Below, in pieces: positions 11,259-21,688 of a stretch of 64,000 bases of DNA; the stretch's first letter is position 1; each line of letters opens with the position of its first letter. The notes beneath the pieces were generated by a model, which did no database searches, was not told the origin of the DNA, and worked only from the letters and a program-made list of their open reading frames with translations. The position numbers and the translations under genes are program-made. Source of the DNA: Pyrenophora tritici-repentis (taxonomy: Eukaryota > Ascomycota > Dothideomycetes > Pleosporales > Pleosporaceae); NCBI RefSeq assembly GCF_003171515.1, contig NC_089391.1, forward strand, positions 2,294,001 through 2,358,000. Reading direction: 5' to 3'.

Positions 11259-12035
11259 TCAACCAACGTATCTAATCCTCGAGAGAACTGGCCCCATCCT
11301 CGCCAGACTCCGTCATCAGCAGCCATATAGGTGGTCTAATGTCCGTGGTTGTGTGCATCGAGTTGCTCCTGTATCTAACCATTTGCTTGTCCATCCTGGC
11401 GTTCTCCTTGTTCTTGCTGTCCTTGTCTTCATCCATCCAAGACTGCTATCTCCTGAGGCGCTGCCTATCCCGGAATCCCCATTATGTACTCGATAACGTG
11501 TGTCATGCGGCTGCTGATACGCATCGTTGTTTTGACTCTTAGTGTGGGTGGAACATTATGCCATAGCATACCCAAAACCTCATTTGCTATTGATGGTCTT
11601 GAATTGGCGGGTATGATGAGTGGGGTAGACGTTGTACTTGTCGATAGTAATAGTGACTAGGCCTGGAGCCGAACGAGGGGTTGTGGTAGTTGCTTTCGGG
11701 TAGACGCTACACTTGTCTCAAGACAAAGGCCCAACTATCTACAAAAAGACGCTTTTCCTGTCTCTTTTGGGTGAAACGGCTGTTGTTTTGCTGCTGATGT
11801 ACGAGCCCTAGGTTTTGCGGGCGATACGGTGACCGCCAGGCGGAATCTGGCAAACGGCTGGGACGGAAGTTCGAAATGGTTTGTCAATAATCTCCAATGA
11901 AGTTCGTAATGGCCTGTCAATAATCTCCACGGAGGTTTTACTGACGGATGACCGGAAAGTCTCCCTTAAGCGCCGTCTATTGCGCTCGTCCTCTTGTGAA
12001 TAGGTGCGATCGTTTCTCTTTCGCCTAGGCGGGCT
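11259..12035. other. Gene-poor region containing a 33-bp tandem duplication
   Basis: No gene supported; open frames at 11339-11542 and 11735-11920 are short. Two adjacent 33-bp copies starting at 11866 and 11899 are listed separately. Confidence 0.5.
11866..11931. repeat. 33-bp tandem duplication
   Basis: Copies at 11866-11898 and 11899-11931 share GAAGTTCG and TGTCAATAATCTCCA blocks, with about five mismatches. Confidence 0.85.
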
Positions 12036-12083
12036 ATGCCCACCACCTCATATGACTATTGGTGACCTCGGGGTGGTGGGCAT
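12036..12083. repeat. 48-nt hairpin B of a matching pair
   Basis: 12036-12047 (ATGCCCACCACC) pairs perfectly with 12072-12083, closing a 24-nt loop. It has the same 48-nt length and the same stem ends as the hairpin at 12138-12185. Two stem pairs differ between them by paired substitutions (A-T here, G-C there). Confidence 0.85.
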
Positions 12084-12114
12084 GGCTGGTGGTTGAGTCG
12101 TTGTAATGCGGCGC

Positions 12115-12490
12115 TCACATCGAAGATGAGGAGAACGATGCCCGCCGCAGGTCTATTGATGTCTTGGATGACCCGCGGCGGGCATAAGAATTGTTTTCTC
12201 CTTTTTCTTGTATGGCAGCGGCCATACTCTTAGCCCAGTCACAGGCGGTCATGTTTGTCAAGTAACAGGAGTCTCTGATCATAGTTAGCTGGTGCATCTG
12301 CCAGTGATGCTGGAGTGAGGGATTACTTACGATCCTTCCGGATCAGTCCCCGCGGGCGTGCCCGGAGCATGAAGCTGCTCCAGACGCGCCTAGCAGGAAC
12401 CTGAGAACGAGGCCGTCCTGGAAGCATGTTAGTTAGTGATTCAGCTAAGCAAAGCGGTTGTGGTGGCACTTACAGGCCCCGTCCTCGGAT
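12115..12490 (-). pseudogene. Spliced non-coding transcript or decayed gene
   Basis: Two textbook intron-like segments lie on the minus strand: 12418-12473 (GTAAGT, CACTAACTAAC, CAG) and 12275-12330 (GTAAGT, GCTAACT, CAG). Both upstream exons end in a similar motif (CGGGGWCTGATCCG) just before GTAAGT. I could not join the exons in any phase without a stop codon. The last exon contains a 60-codon frame (MHQLTMIRDSCYLTNMTA...). This fits a decayed gene or a spliced non-coding RNA; which one cannot be decided from sequence alone. Confidence 0.4.
12138..12185. repeat. 48-nt hairpin A of a matching pair
   Basis: 12138-12148 (ATGCCCGCCGC) pairs perfectly with 12175-12185. The minus strand can extend the stem by a G-T wobble and four more pairs. 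It lies 54 nt from hairpin B and shares its ATGCCC...GGGCAT ends and 48-nt span. Confidence 0.85.
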
Positions 12491-12812
12491 CAGACCCCGA
12501 CGTGTAAAGAACCTCTGACCCGCCAAGGCCAAGGAAGAGGAGAAGAAGAAGTGAGAGAGAGACGGGAGCGAAAGGCTACGCTGCAGCTAAGACTTGACTG
12601 CGATACACAATGGCTCATGTACGTCAAGTGCCAGTCGCATCTCCCTGGCAACGACCCTGTTCGAGAGGGAGAGACGGTTGAGGAAGGATGGGGGAAGGAT
12701 GGAAGGGGAGTGAGAGGCACGCCTTCAAATTAAAGGCCAAGATACAGATGGGGTAGTAGATGAAGAAATCGAATTTAACACGAATAGTTCTCTCCAATGC
12801 CTGTAAATGATA

Positions 12813-13328
12813 CTACTTCCTAAGCCCCTTGAAGAACTGGGATGTCAAACATACACCCTGATCGGAAGACATAACCTCCATATCCTCTTCGCCACCACAG
12901 AGCCATTCCAAGTACGCGGCTGGTAAGCCTAGTTCTTTTCCATGTATCCGCAACTCAGAGCCCTGGGCAAGCACGTACCGTTCATCACTATCTCTAAAGT
13001 CAAAGTTCTCGGCACCTACAGAGCCTATGACCCACTGAATGGATAATAGACCATGTAGAAAGGCGTGCGGAGGAGGACTGAGCAGCCGGTGCACCAGTTC
13101 CTCGCTTGTGGGCTTCTCTACAGTACCTACAGGTGGAACCAGGAGGCTGAAGTCCATGTCGATGACCGGCGCACCGATTTGGAAGACGCTGGGCGGATCA
13201 GCAGATGTGTTTTGGTCGAAGTAGAGACCAGCGTTCACCTTGAAGCTCTCCTTGTTGGAGTACATGTTGCGTTCCGGGTGAGCCATGTTGCAGCTCGGGC
13301 CGCGCAGCGGGTCCCAAGATGCTGGCAT
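12813..13328 (-). CDS. Hypothetical protein, 171 aa
   Basis: Single frame of 171 codons with an ATG at 13328. The sequence has folded-protein character (VIDMDFSLLVPPVG, LLSIQWVIGSVG, LPAAYLEWLCGGEEDMEV), but I recognise no family. It has no signal peptide or membrane helix. The frame stays open for about 100 nt upstream of the ATG without another ATG, so an upstream coding exon is possible. It is transcribed away from the PLC-like gene, and the two share a 0.5-kb intergenic region. Confidence 0.6.
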   Translation of the reverse strand: MPASWDPLRGPSCNMAHPERNMYSNKESFKVNAGLYFDQNTSADPPSVFQIGAPVIDMDFSLLVPPVGTVEKPTSEELVHRLLSPPPHAFLHGLLSIQWVIGSVGAENFDFRDSDERYVLAQGSELRIHGKELGLPAAYLEWLCGGEEDMEVMSSDQGVCLTSQFFKGLRK

Positions 13329-13860
13329 TACGTGTTTGCCTGATGAAGAAGTATCGGATGTAATGCTGACTAGTGGTATTGAAGAGCCGGGCTGATCACT
13401 GTGATGGTGGTTGACAAAATGGTCAGCCTCGGTTGCGCTTCAAGAATTTCATAGCGGAAGTTAGGAATCTTATCACTGCTCCTATAATAATGGCTGTAAG
13501 ATCAAAGTCGCACTATGCGCTGTGCGTCGCGTGGCCCCATTCAATGGAAGGCCGGAGAGCGTACGTGCGAAAACACCTGTGACGTAGCGCGCGCTGTCCC
13601 TTCACATTGCTCTCTATCCCTGCGGCTGGGCGTGACAGATCAGGGTTCACCACCTGCACAATGGTATTGCTGCCTGCGGTTTGCCTATTGAACTGGTCAC
13701 TTGTCGACAATAGCATTCCTAGTATTTCGTTCACCTCAGAGGCTTCACAATGTGGCTTGTCTCTGTCCTTTGTCTATCCCTTCAATCCTTCCTTTCCTTT
13801 CAGTATTGCGATACTTCGCTTTTGCAACTCTTTGTTGAAACCACCGTCAGCTCAGGACCA
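13329..13860. other. Divergent intergenic region
   Basis: It lies between the minus-strand unknown gene and the plus-strand PLC-like gene. Pyrimidine-rich sequence (TTCAATCCTTCCTTTCCTTT) at 13780-13800, just upstream of the PLC-like ATG, looks like a fungal core promoter/leader. No RNA gene seen. Confidence 0.5.
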
Positions 13861-14970
13861 ATGAATCTCATATACATTTTGGCGCTGGCCGTCATTCGGT
13901 TATCACAGGCCGAACCAGCATGCAACAACTCGCCGAAGCTCTGCTCCAAGTCATACGACCAAGTCACCCATTTCGGGGCACACGACTCCCCGTTTCTGCG
14001 CGATGAAACAACCGGCTTCTCGTCCTTTGGCAACCAGTTCTTCAACACGACTATGCAGCTCAATGCGGGAGTGCGGCTGCTAAGCGCACAAGTCCACGTC
14101 GCCTCGAACCCTAAGACGACTGCCCGCGAGTTGCGCCTGTGCCATTCCTCCTGCGCATTGTTTGATGTTGGACCGGTACATGAGTGGTTGTGGGAAATAC
14201 GAGTCTGGATGGATGCAAATCCTGGAGAAATCGTCACGCTAGTGCTGGTAAATCTGGATTCGGTGGAGGCCGTCGAGCTGGAAGCCGAGTATTCAAAGGC
14301 CGACCTCGCACATTATGGATACGTTCCTCCAGTCATCGACCAAGCCCCTCCACGATCCAGCGAGTTCAACAAGACCTGGCCGACCCTGGGAGATATGATC
14401 GACAAAGGGGAGCGACTCATCAGCTTCGTCAACCCATTAGAACCAGACGCAGCCAACGCACCCTACCTCCTCAACGAGTTCGACTTTGTCTGGGAGAATC
14501 AATACGCTGTCACGGACCCAGCAGAGTTCTCGTGCACACCCGATCGACCGTCCAACACCACGACTATCAGCGAGATGCGCCAGTCTGGCAAGTTGTTCTT
14601 GATGAACCACATGCTATATTGGCAGCAAGCTTTTGAAATTCAGACGCCTGATGCTCGCAATGTGGCCGATACAAACTCCTGGGACGGACCCGGTGGCTTT
14701 GGCACGCACTTGTTGAACTGCGGCAACGAACTAGGGCGACAGCCAACCTTTGTTCTAGTAGACTTCTTCAACGTTGGGCCAGCCATCGCATCGGCAGACA
14801 ATGTCAACGGTATCAATAGACCACTGGGTAGGAAGAACGTGACTACGGAGGTGATTGAGGGGGGACAATTAAGGAAGATGTTGAATGGCACGGTCAAAGC
14901 AGGAATATCCTCAACCCTAGCATTGGTCCTTGCTCTTGTAGCATCCGTTGTCGTGGATATGAAATACTAG
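13861..14970 (+). CDS. GPI-anchored PLC-like phosphodiesterase
   Basis: Predicted 369-residue secreted protein with the PI-PLC-like TIM-barrel fold. The start at 13861 gives a clean signal peptide (MNLIYILALAVIRLSQA). THFGAHDSPF (His41) and RLCHSSC (His95) are the two catalytic-type histidines of the X region. The C-terminus is a hydrophobic segment after small residues (TLALVLALVASVVV), as expected for GPI attachment. Fungal members often lack the calcium ligands of true PI-PLC, and their substrates are unknown, so phospholipase activity is not certain. Single exon. An upstream in-frame ATG at 13750 would add about 37 residues and bury the signal peptide, so I rejected it. Confidence 0.87.
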   Translation: MNLIYILALAVIRLSQAEPACNNSPKLCSKSYDQVTHFGAHDSPFLRDETTGFSSFGNQFFNTTMQLNAGVRLLSAQVHVASNPKTTARELRLCHSSCALFDVGPVHEWLWEIRVWMDANPGEIVTLVLVNLDSVEAVELEAEYSKADLAHYGYVPPVIDQAPPRSSEFNKTWPTLGDMIDKGERLISFVNPLEPDAANAPYLLNEFDFVWENQYAVTDPAEFSCTPDRPSNTTTISEMRQSGKLFLMNHMLYWQQAFEIQTPDARNVADTNSWDGPGGFGTHLLNCGNELGRQPTFVLVDFFNVGPAIASADNVNGINRPLGRKNVTTEVIEGGQLRKMLNGTVKAGISSTLALVLALVASVVVDMKY

Positions 14971-15392
14971 GAGAGGATTGAGATGAAGAGGCAGCAAGTA
15001 GAGCTACAGATGGGTTAGATATGAGCCATTGTACCAAGCTTCCAAAGTCTTAGTCGTGTCGCGGCATGTCTCAGTCAAAGTAGCAAATTAATTACTCTCA
15101 AAATCACTAAGATAGAGTCGTCTGAAAGAATAGAAGCATGAACCATGTGTGACAAAAGAACACGACTCAAGTATTGCAGATGCAAAAGGATGCCTACTCA
15201 ACTGGCTCAGGGTGGTGGCAGCATACGCAGGTATCTGGGTAGGTGCAGGCTCGTTGCGGCATCTCTGTGGCATTCACGATCAAAAGATTCCGATAAGACT
15301 GGTACTTGGGCTAGACAGAGGAGCGTGAAGTGAAGAGTCGTGAAGTCTAAACGTGCAGGGGTCGTTGCGGAGTTCTCGGGGGTGCCAAGACG
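14971..15392. other. Intergenic, no gene seen
   Basis: This 0.42-kb gap lies between two plus-strand genes; short antisense open frames lack support. Confidence 0.5.
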
Positions 15393-17219
15393 ATGTTTGC
15401 ACTGTTTGCAGCGACGCCAAAACTTCAGACAATACCACGTCGTCATCGCCATTCCATATCCCCACAAAGTGTAGCCATGGCGATCTCACGACCATATGTG
15501 CCTTCAAGGGCGCTCATACGGGCTCTATCACGACCGCAGCCTATTCGGTGTCCATTGGCCCGCCCCCTCCCATTGTACCTGGTCCGCGGGAAACAGACAA
15601 AATCACCCAAAGCCAAGAAGCCAGAACAAGATGCGACCGCCGAATCGAAGCCGTCGCTGCTAGATCGCCTCAAAAGGTCAACATCCATCTTTGAGGATGA
15701 CGAGAAAATGGATAAAGCCATGCGTCCCCTGTCCGACGCCGAACTCGAACGCGATGACCTACCCGTCATCAACTGGTACGAGCAAGACTTGGATAAAGGC
15801 ACACCTCAACGTCTCATCGATCGAATCGCAACAGTAGAAGATCGGAAGAAAGATAAGGAAATGTACACCATGATTGAGGAGTCGCAGAAGAATCCCGACT
15901 ACGACGATGCGATATTGAATCGACGCCTCGTTGACAGCCTGCTCACGAATCCAAATTTTGCCGAATTGACCGAAGAGCTGAGGGAACTCAAGGCAGGCAT
16001 CAAGTCAAAGGAAGAGCTCCAGGCAATGGAAGAGCAGGACGCTCTGGAGGCAGAAGCAGGGAGTAAAGAGTTCAATGCAGGCTTACGAATGGCCACACAC
16101 GATGCATTGCAAGACCTTGTCAACGACCCAGATGTCGGTGATGCAAAGGCAGACATACAAGAAGTCATCGACAAGATGCCGGAAATGGAAGATATTGATA
16201 GCCCCGGGTTCCAGGCGTTACTACACAAAGCCATGGCCAAGCTGGAAGGGAACGAGGCCATGCAGAAGAAGATTGCCGCGATGCAACAAGACCAAAATTA
16301 CCCAGGGCTTGATAAAGAGTGGGATGAGTACGAGAAAGACACAGACGAAGCGATCACAGAAGCCGAGGCTCCAGACCAAGACCTCGCTATGGTGACACCA
16401 GAAGACATGCAAGATGTGGACAAGCTTTTGTACCAGATGCGCGATGTCATGAAGTCGCTGGGGGCAGGCACCGATCTCGAGGCCGAGCTCGACGCAGCCC
16501 TAAAAGAGGATTCGGATGATGCACAGAACCAAGATGGCGTCTTCGAGCGTGAGATGGATCCATTAGAGCTGGCGGAAGAGCTAAAGAAGCTTGCGCAATC
16601 AAAGGCCTCACAGCCACTAGAGCCTGAGGAAGAGGAAGATATACCTGCTGATCTGCAAGCCAAGGTTGACAAGATAATGGAGGATCCCAAACTGATGGAA
16701 AAGTTGATGTACATCCAAAAGCTCATCTCCGAGACCAAGCAACCGACGGGTGACCTGACAACTATCGTTCATGAAACCGCGCCTGATCCTTACCAACTAG
16801 AAGACGGTCGCACCGCTACCCTAAAAGAACGCATGGCTTTCGCACTCCAGGATCCCGAACATAGTGCCGCACTTCAACGCCTTCGCGTTCATCTCCCGCC
16901 ACCGTTCAACATCGCGCCTGCCCTCAAGTCCTTTAACCAGGCTATCGAATTCGCCTACATTGGCGCCAATGACGATATCCGCCGCATCTTGTGGCGCTCA
17001 TACCAAAAAGCACGAACCCTGCCCACGTTCCTGCAAAGCGTCAGCGACGAGGCTTGGGACATCCTATACTATTCGCAGGCCGTCACCTGGAGTAGTAATC
17101 AGAATCGGCAGGACCATCTTCGTCTACTTCTGGCCGACCTGAAGAGCTTGGGAATGGATGGTCCGCCCACACATCCGAGTACGCTTGCGAATGAAGGGGC
17201 GAATCAGTTGGAAGGATAG
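15393..17219 (+). CDS. Mitochondrial-type hypothetical protein, acidic, helical
   Basis: Single frame of 608 codons. The N-terminal 60 residues are Arg/Ser/Ala/Pro-rich without acids (SRALIRALSRPQPIRCPLA), typical of a mitochondrial presequence. The remainder is strongly acidic and helical, with many Glu/Lys/Met-rich segments (DKMPEMEDIDSPGFQALLHK, LLYQMRDVMKSLG). The C-terminal 130 residues are more hydrophobic and end in DLKSLGMDGPPTHPS. A second ATG at 15477 has a strong context (GCC ATG G) and would still leave a good presequence; either start is possible. This resembles conserved ascomycete mitochondrial proteins of unknown function. I assign no activity. Confidence 0.82.
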   Translation: MFALFAATPKLQTIPRRHRHSISPQSVAMAISRPYVPSRALIRALSRPQPIRCPLARPLPLYLVRGKQTKSPKAKKPEQDATAESKPSLLDRLKRSTSIFEDDEKMDKAMRPLSDAELERDDLPVINWYEQDLDKGTPQRLIDRIATVEDRKKDKEMYTMIEESQKNPDYDDAILNRRLVDSLLTNPNFAELTEELRELKAGIKSKEELQAMEEQDALEAEAGSKEFNAGLRMATHDALQDLVNDPDVGDAKADIQEVIDKMPEMEDIDSPGFQALLHKAMAKLEGNEAMQKKIAAMQQDQNYPGLDKEWDEYEKDTDEAITEAEAPDQDLAMVTPEDMQDVDKLLYQMRDVMKSLGAGTDLEAELDAALKEDSDDAQNQDGVFEREMDPLELAEELKKLAQSKASQPLEPEEEEDIPADLQAKVDKIMEDPKLMEKLMYIQKLISETKQPTGDLTTIVHETAPDPYQLEDGRTATLKERMAFALQDPEHSAALQRLRVHLPPPFNIAPALKSFNQAIEFAYIGANDDIRRILWRSYQKARTLPTFLQSVSDEAWDILYYSQAVTWSSNQNRQDHLRLLLADLKSLGMDGPPTHPSTLANEGANQLEG

Positions 17220-18222
17220 GTTATTCAACGTGATGGTGGTGTGTAAGATGTGATTTCACGTATTTGATACCCCCATCAATCAATGACTGTCTCTCCTCTC
17301 CTGCATATCCATTGGATTCATCAGCTGTCTACTGATGTCTGTTTTGGGCTTCAGCTTCCCGTCGCGTTCCACTGCCTTTGGAGACTATCACCAAGATGAC
17401 TCGCTTGCCATGCAGATGGTGCCAGTCAACAAAGACCGTCAGAAGATGTTACTTTCGCTTCAAACTGTCTCATCCTACGTAGCATCCATCCCCATGATTG
17501 TCCTATGGCAAACTCCGTCGCCACACGGTTCCCAACCCCCCTGGTGATGTCTCAGTCGCATACGTTAAGGAATGCACAGTAGTATTGTCTGTTCGTCACC
17601 CATGGGTGATAATCAGTCTATCTGTTGGTGATTTCATGCTGCCTATCTTCCGTCTCATACACGGAATGCAGCGACTTGAGCTTAGCTCGAGCCAGTGATC
17701 ACTCAGCCCCTCGCATCGACACAAGCCTACCCATAACTGGGTACGGAATCCGAACATATGCTGCATGGCTCTACAAGGACCATTGCTACTGGTCGTAGTA
17801 CACCATGCTGTGAGCATGGTAATCTAGTGTTTGCCATCATGTCGGTGAGCATGCAAGGAAAGGATTCATAATATTGATTTCATGACTGTTATCTGCATTC
17901 GATCGACCGATGGGACGGGGAGGGGTGTGAGGGACACGAGAGAGCTGTAAGTTTCTGATCGACATCTAGCAATAAGACGTCTATATAATCAACCTCTGCA
18001 AGCACTGGACTCATGTAAAGCCACCGCAACTCATATCTTGTAGATGAAGTCAATCCTACTCATATCCGGATCACGAAGATATTTTAAGCTGCTTTAAACT
18101 TATCGCAGCAAGCTCTCACATTCAAACCGTCGTTACGCTCTCCTCTCGGATACATCTATAGCATTCGATCTACCAGACTCTCTACCAACACCATCTCTAC
18201 GCCTCATGCCCTCCTAACTACC
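17220..18222. other. Intergenic, TATA-like element near the end
   Basis: 1.0 kb with no supported gene; two plus-strand frames of about 70 codons (17335-17547, 17498-17698) overlap. TATATAA at 17982-17988 and pyrimidine-rich sequence before 18223 could be the promoter of the next, uncertain gene. Confidence 0.45.
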
Positions 18223-18949
18223 ATGAAGCTTACTCTTACCTTCCTACTCTTTAGCACAATGCCCATCATCCTCGCCAACCCCGCCCGACCCGACTGCGGA
18301 CTCAGCTACGGCGGGTACATCTTCCTGCCCTCCTACCACCCATCTCATCCTACGCCATCTCCTCCCCCACCTCTTCCCCTCACTAACAATCCCTGAACAT
18401 GGATCGCCTGCGCCTCCGGCATGCGCGCCATACCCACCTTCACAATGCCAGCATGCCCGCACACCAGCACCATCCACACCTCCTCTGCCCCCTCCCCCAC
18501 GAAACCAACCACGACACCGACCATCACGCCACCCGCATCCCTCCTCCTCCTCCTCCTCCTCCTCCTCCACGAAAACCGTAAAATCAACACTACAACGACA
18601 GCTTGTTTCAGACAGATGATTTGTATCGATGCGCTCGCGTCTTGTGGGGGGGACGGGGACGAGATTTGGGGGGGTGAGTTTATCTTTAGTCTTTATTGTG
18701 TTCTTTTTCCGGAGTGATGGGTTTGTTGGAGGTGATGGAGGAGGAGAAGATATTATGATGCTAATGCTGATGAAATATAGGTGCTACGATATGTGTACGC
18801 CGTCGCATTCGCCCACAGCGCCTGCGTGTACGGTTACGGAGTCTTCGGTCGGGCCTGTGTCGACAGTTGGTGGAGGCAGGGAACCAGAGAGGAAGCAACT
18901 GGATGAGTGTGTTGAGAAGCCATTTTTGTGTGCGCCAGTGGGGTGGTGA
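18223..18949 (+). pseudogene. Candidate small secreted Cys protein, model broken or decayed
   Basis: ATG at 18223 opens a clear signal peptide (MKLTLTFLLFSTMPIILA) followed by NPARPDCGLSYGG. A GTACAT donor and a CACTAAC branch follow, but no AG lies at a normal distance. Open segments at about 18397-18674 (with CASGM, PACPH and ICIDALASCGG) and at 18781-18949 (CYDMC, DECVEKPFLCAPVGW, stop) look like later exons. A good intron (GTGAGT at 18675, ATATAG at 18780) separates them, but the phases do not join. A (CTC)9 tract sits in the middle. Either the gene has decayed by repeat expansion and splice loss, or I have misread one intron. Confidence 0.4.
18541..18567. repeat. (CTC)9 microsatellite
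   Basis: Nine perfect CTC units lie inside the uncertain secreted-protein locus. In coding frames this would give a Leu or Pro run. Confidence 0.95.
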
Positions 18950-19105
18950 TAGAGTTTATGGTTGAGGTGAAGGTGGTGGAACGGTTGTAAGTGGTGTAGA
19001 AGGGCCGGCATATACTCAGAATGTTTAGGGCAGCTCTGGATATTTTACGAGTTCATCTGTTGATCTGGAAAATATATTGCTTCTTTTCGTACCCTGCGCT
19101 TACAT

Positions 19106-21417
19106 CTATGCTACAACCCCAACTGCTTGAGGCCTCTCATACCAGCTCTCATGCGAGTAATCCTTCTTCGGTCCTTCGACCTGGTACCTTATCATGAACT
19201 TATCAATCTTGGCTCCCCGGAACTTGAACTCGCAGGTATTGCGGTAGGTATCCGGGTCGCACCAATGATGTCCTTTAGCCATCCATCCACTCGTCTTGTC
19301 TTCGGGGGTGAAGAAGTTCCACGTATTGAACAGCGTACTGACACTTTCGTTGTCTTCATCCACGAACCATGCTGTGATCTTATCGGTGGCCTCGTTGTAA
19401 CGATACGCGTATCTTCGAGTTGCGGGGAAAGAGAGACCAGTGTCCATTGTAAATGTGCCCTCTTCAACGTATAGGTATTCTGCGGTGTAGTATGCGGGAG
19501 AGGTGGGCTCGCGTGGATGGAAGTGTGCTGTTCCGTTGAAAGTGCCCCCGGGGGTGTTGGTGCGTGATTCTATCTTGCGAGTCAAATTCCAGATGCCTTG
19601 CATGCCTGTGAAGACAGCTGCTGCGACGAAGAGGGCTTCCTCGTTAGACGCCTTGATGACATCGGTAACCTCTTTGACGACTTCTTTAGCCTCCGGGGAA
19701 GCATCGTCGCCTTGGTATCGAGAGGGAAAGGCTGGGCCTGTTTGGCCGTTGAACGCAGAATCGGCGCGTGTGACTTTCGTTTCCCGCGCAAACTCCTCCA
19801 TGAGGCCAACGTAGTCTGCCATCCAGAATTGCGGAATCTGAAGAGGGTTCTCTTTCATGGCGACTCGCATGTCTTTCGTCGAATTGGTTCTATAGATTTC
19901 GCGGTCAGGTAGGCCTATTGCCTTTGTAGATTCGAGTTTGGCCCAGGTTTGCGCAAGGAACTGAGCCTGGAGCTCCATGACGCCCCAGTACGGTCCTTCG
20001 TAGAAACCGACAAAGCCGATTGTAGGAACCCGGGATGCGAGTATCGATCCACGCGAGAGAAGATAGGGTATACGTGCATTCGGCGCAGCGTCGTCGTCGT
20101 CGAGCAGGTCTCTGACACGTGAGTCGAGCCAGTTAAGGTCGGCTTTGTAGCCTGTTGCTTCGATAATACCAACCACATCGCTGATTATGCTTTTTTCCTG
20201 TGTTTTGTTAGTAGATCCCTATGAACAACGTAAGAGTAGGTCCGTACTGATGGCTCGTTGTCCGTTGCATGATACCACGGCTCGTATTGTTGGAGGTTGA
20301 TGTCGAGAAGCTCGCCATTCGCTTGCTGTTTGACATTCTCTACCCATCCTCGTACCGGAACAATGATTCCGCTGCGCACAAACTCCATGTACGTGTCGGT
20401 TATACCAGTATACCCAGGGTGTTGCGTCTGCTCCTCTTTGTAGACCAGCTCCGGTCGACCCACATCGCTTTGGTCGCCTCCCAAACTTGCTCGTAGGAAG
20501 TCGTGCCCTTTTTGCGCCTTCTCAGGTGGTATGGTAGTGATTGCTGCCGAGATCTCGCCAGCCCCGCGCCGTGAGAGATTGTACAGGATAAGGTCGATGG
20601 GAAGAAACTTTGGCGCTGGATTGAACCCCTCGCCGGATGCTTGAGGATCCTGGGGAAGATAGCGATGGAGACAATAGAAAGGCCTGTTGACTATGTGGTA
20701 GATCTGGCTGCGACTGTGGACAGGTTTGACCTTGCTGGGGGAGTGTTTGGCGTTGGAGATTTGAAAGGCAGCTTGCGCTGCAGCTTCTGAGCCGCTAATG
20801 CCACCCCCAATGACGACGACGTTGCCAGCGGAAGTAGCCAATTCGGAAAGGCCCCGAAACTTCGAGGAGTGCTGGATATGAGGATGGTCTCTAGATGCTG
20901 TGGGGTCGAAAGAACGAGCGGGTCTGTTGAAGAAGCCACTGGCGACGATCAGACGGTCGAATGTGTCCGAGTGGACCTGGCCGGAACCGTCTTCGCTCAC
21001 AATCTTCCAGGTATTGTCTTCTTGGAGCGACGCATTGACAACGTGCCTTTGGAGCAGCACATTCTCGGCAATGCCAGACATCTTTGCGTACGCCTCGAGG
21101 TAACGCCCCACTTGCCATGCCTTGGGAAACATAGGTGGATTGATCGGTGCATTTGGAGCAGATTCAGGGATTTCTCTATCTATTGATCTCCAGGAAAAGT
21201 CAGAGAAGGCCACTGTGAAACGTGATAGATTTGTCCGCATTTCCGGACAGCATTTGTCGCCTGGTCCTCCATGCTTGTCCCTCCAAATCCCACCTACACG
21301 ATCTGCTTTCTCATAGACAGAAACGAGATAATTATTCTGTTTGAAGATCTTGGCAGCAGCTAGCCCTGCAGGGCCTGCACCAACGATCAATACAGACTTC
21401 TGAGTAGTGGAGGCCAT
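19106..21417 (-). CDS. Flavin monooxygenase fused to DUF6314
   Basis: Predicted 753-residue protein; exons are 21417-20248 and 20197-19106. The 50-nt intron 20198-20247 (GTACGG, CTACTAAC, CAG) is phase 0 and joins NEPS to EKSIISDVVG. Residues 9-18 (VLIVGAGPAG) form the FAD-binding loop. A second nucleotide-binding loop (VVVIGGGISGSEAA) lies near residue 204, and EATGY is the FMO C-terminal motif. From about residue 590 the protein changes to a lipocalin-like DUF6314 domain (GTFNGTAHFHPR, YLYVEEGTF, AKGHHWCDPDTY, VEGPKKDY). The FMO part should use NADPH and O2. The substrate is unknown, and DUF6314 may bind a small ligand (inference). The start was chosen so that the FAD loop sits at the N-terminus. 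Confidence 0.92.
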
Positions 21418-21688
21418 GATCGAATAAGCCGAGAGTTTTCCTCCGGACATGCCCCACAGCAAGAAGGCTGACTTGCACGGCAATCCACGACAGAAAATCA
21501 GATCAAGAACAAGGCTTGAAAGAGAATGCGGTTGGGGGATGACTATTGAGTGGTGTTTAGGGGAGTAAGACAGTCTTGAGGTCTGCGATGCATGCGCTAA
21601 AATGCCCCTCGTGGAGCCAGCCAATAAGCATCAAGCGCAACGAAAGACACGACTCCAGCTACATGTTCGAGATAATAAAGCAAGAAGT

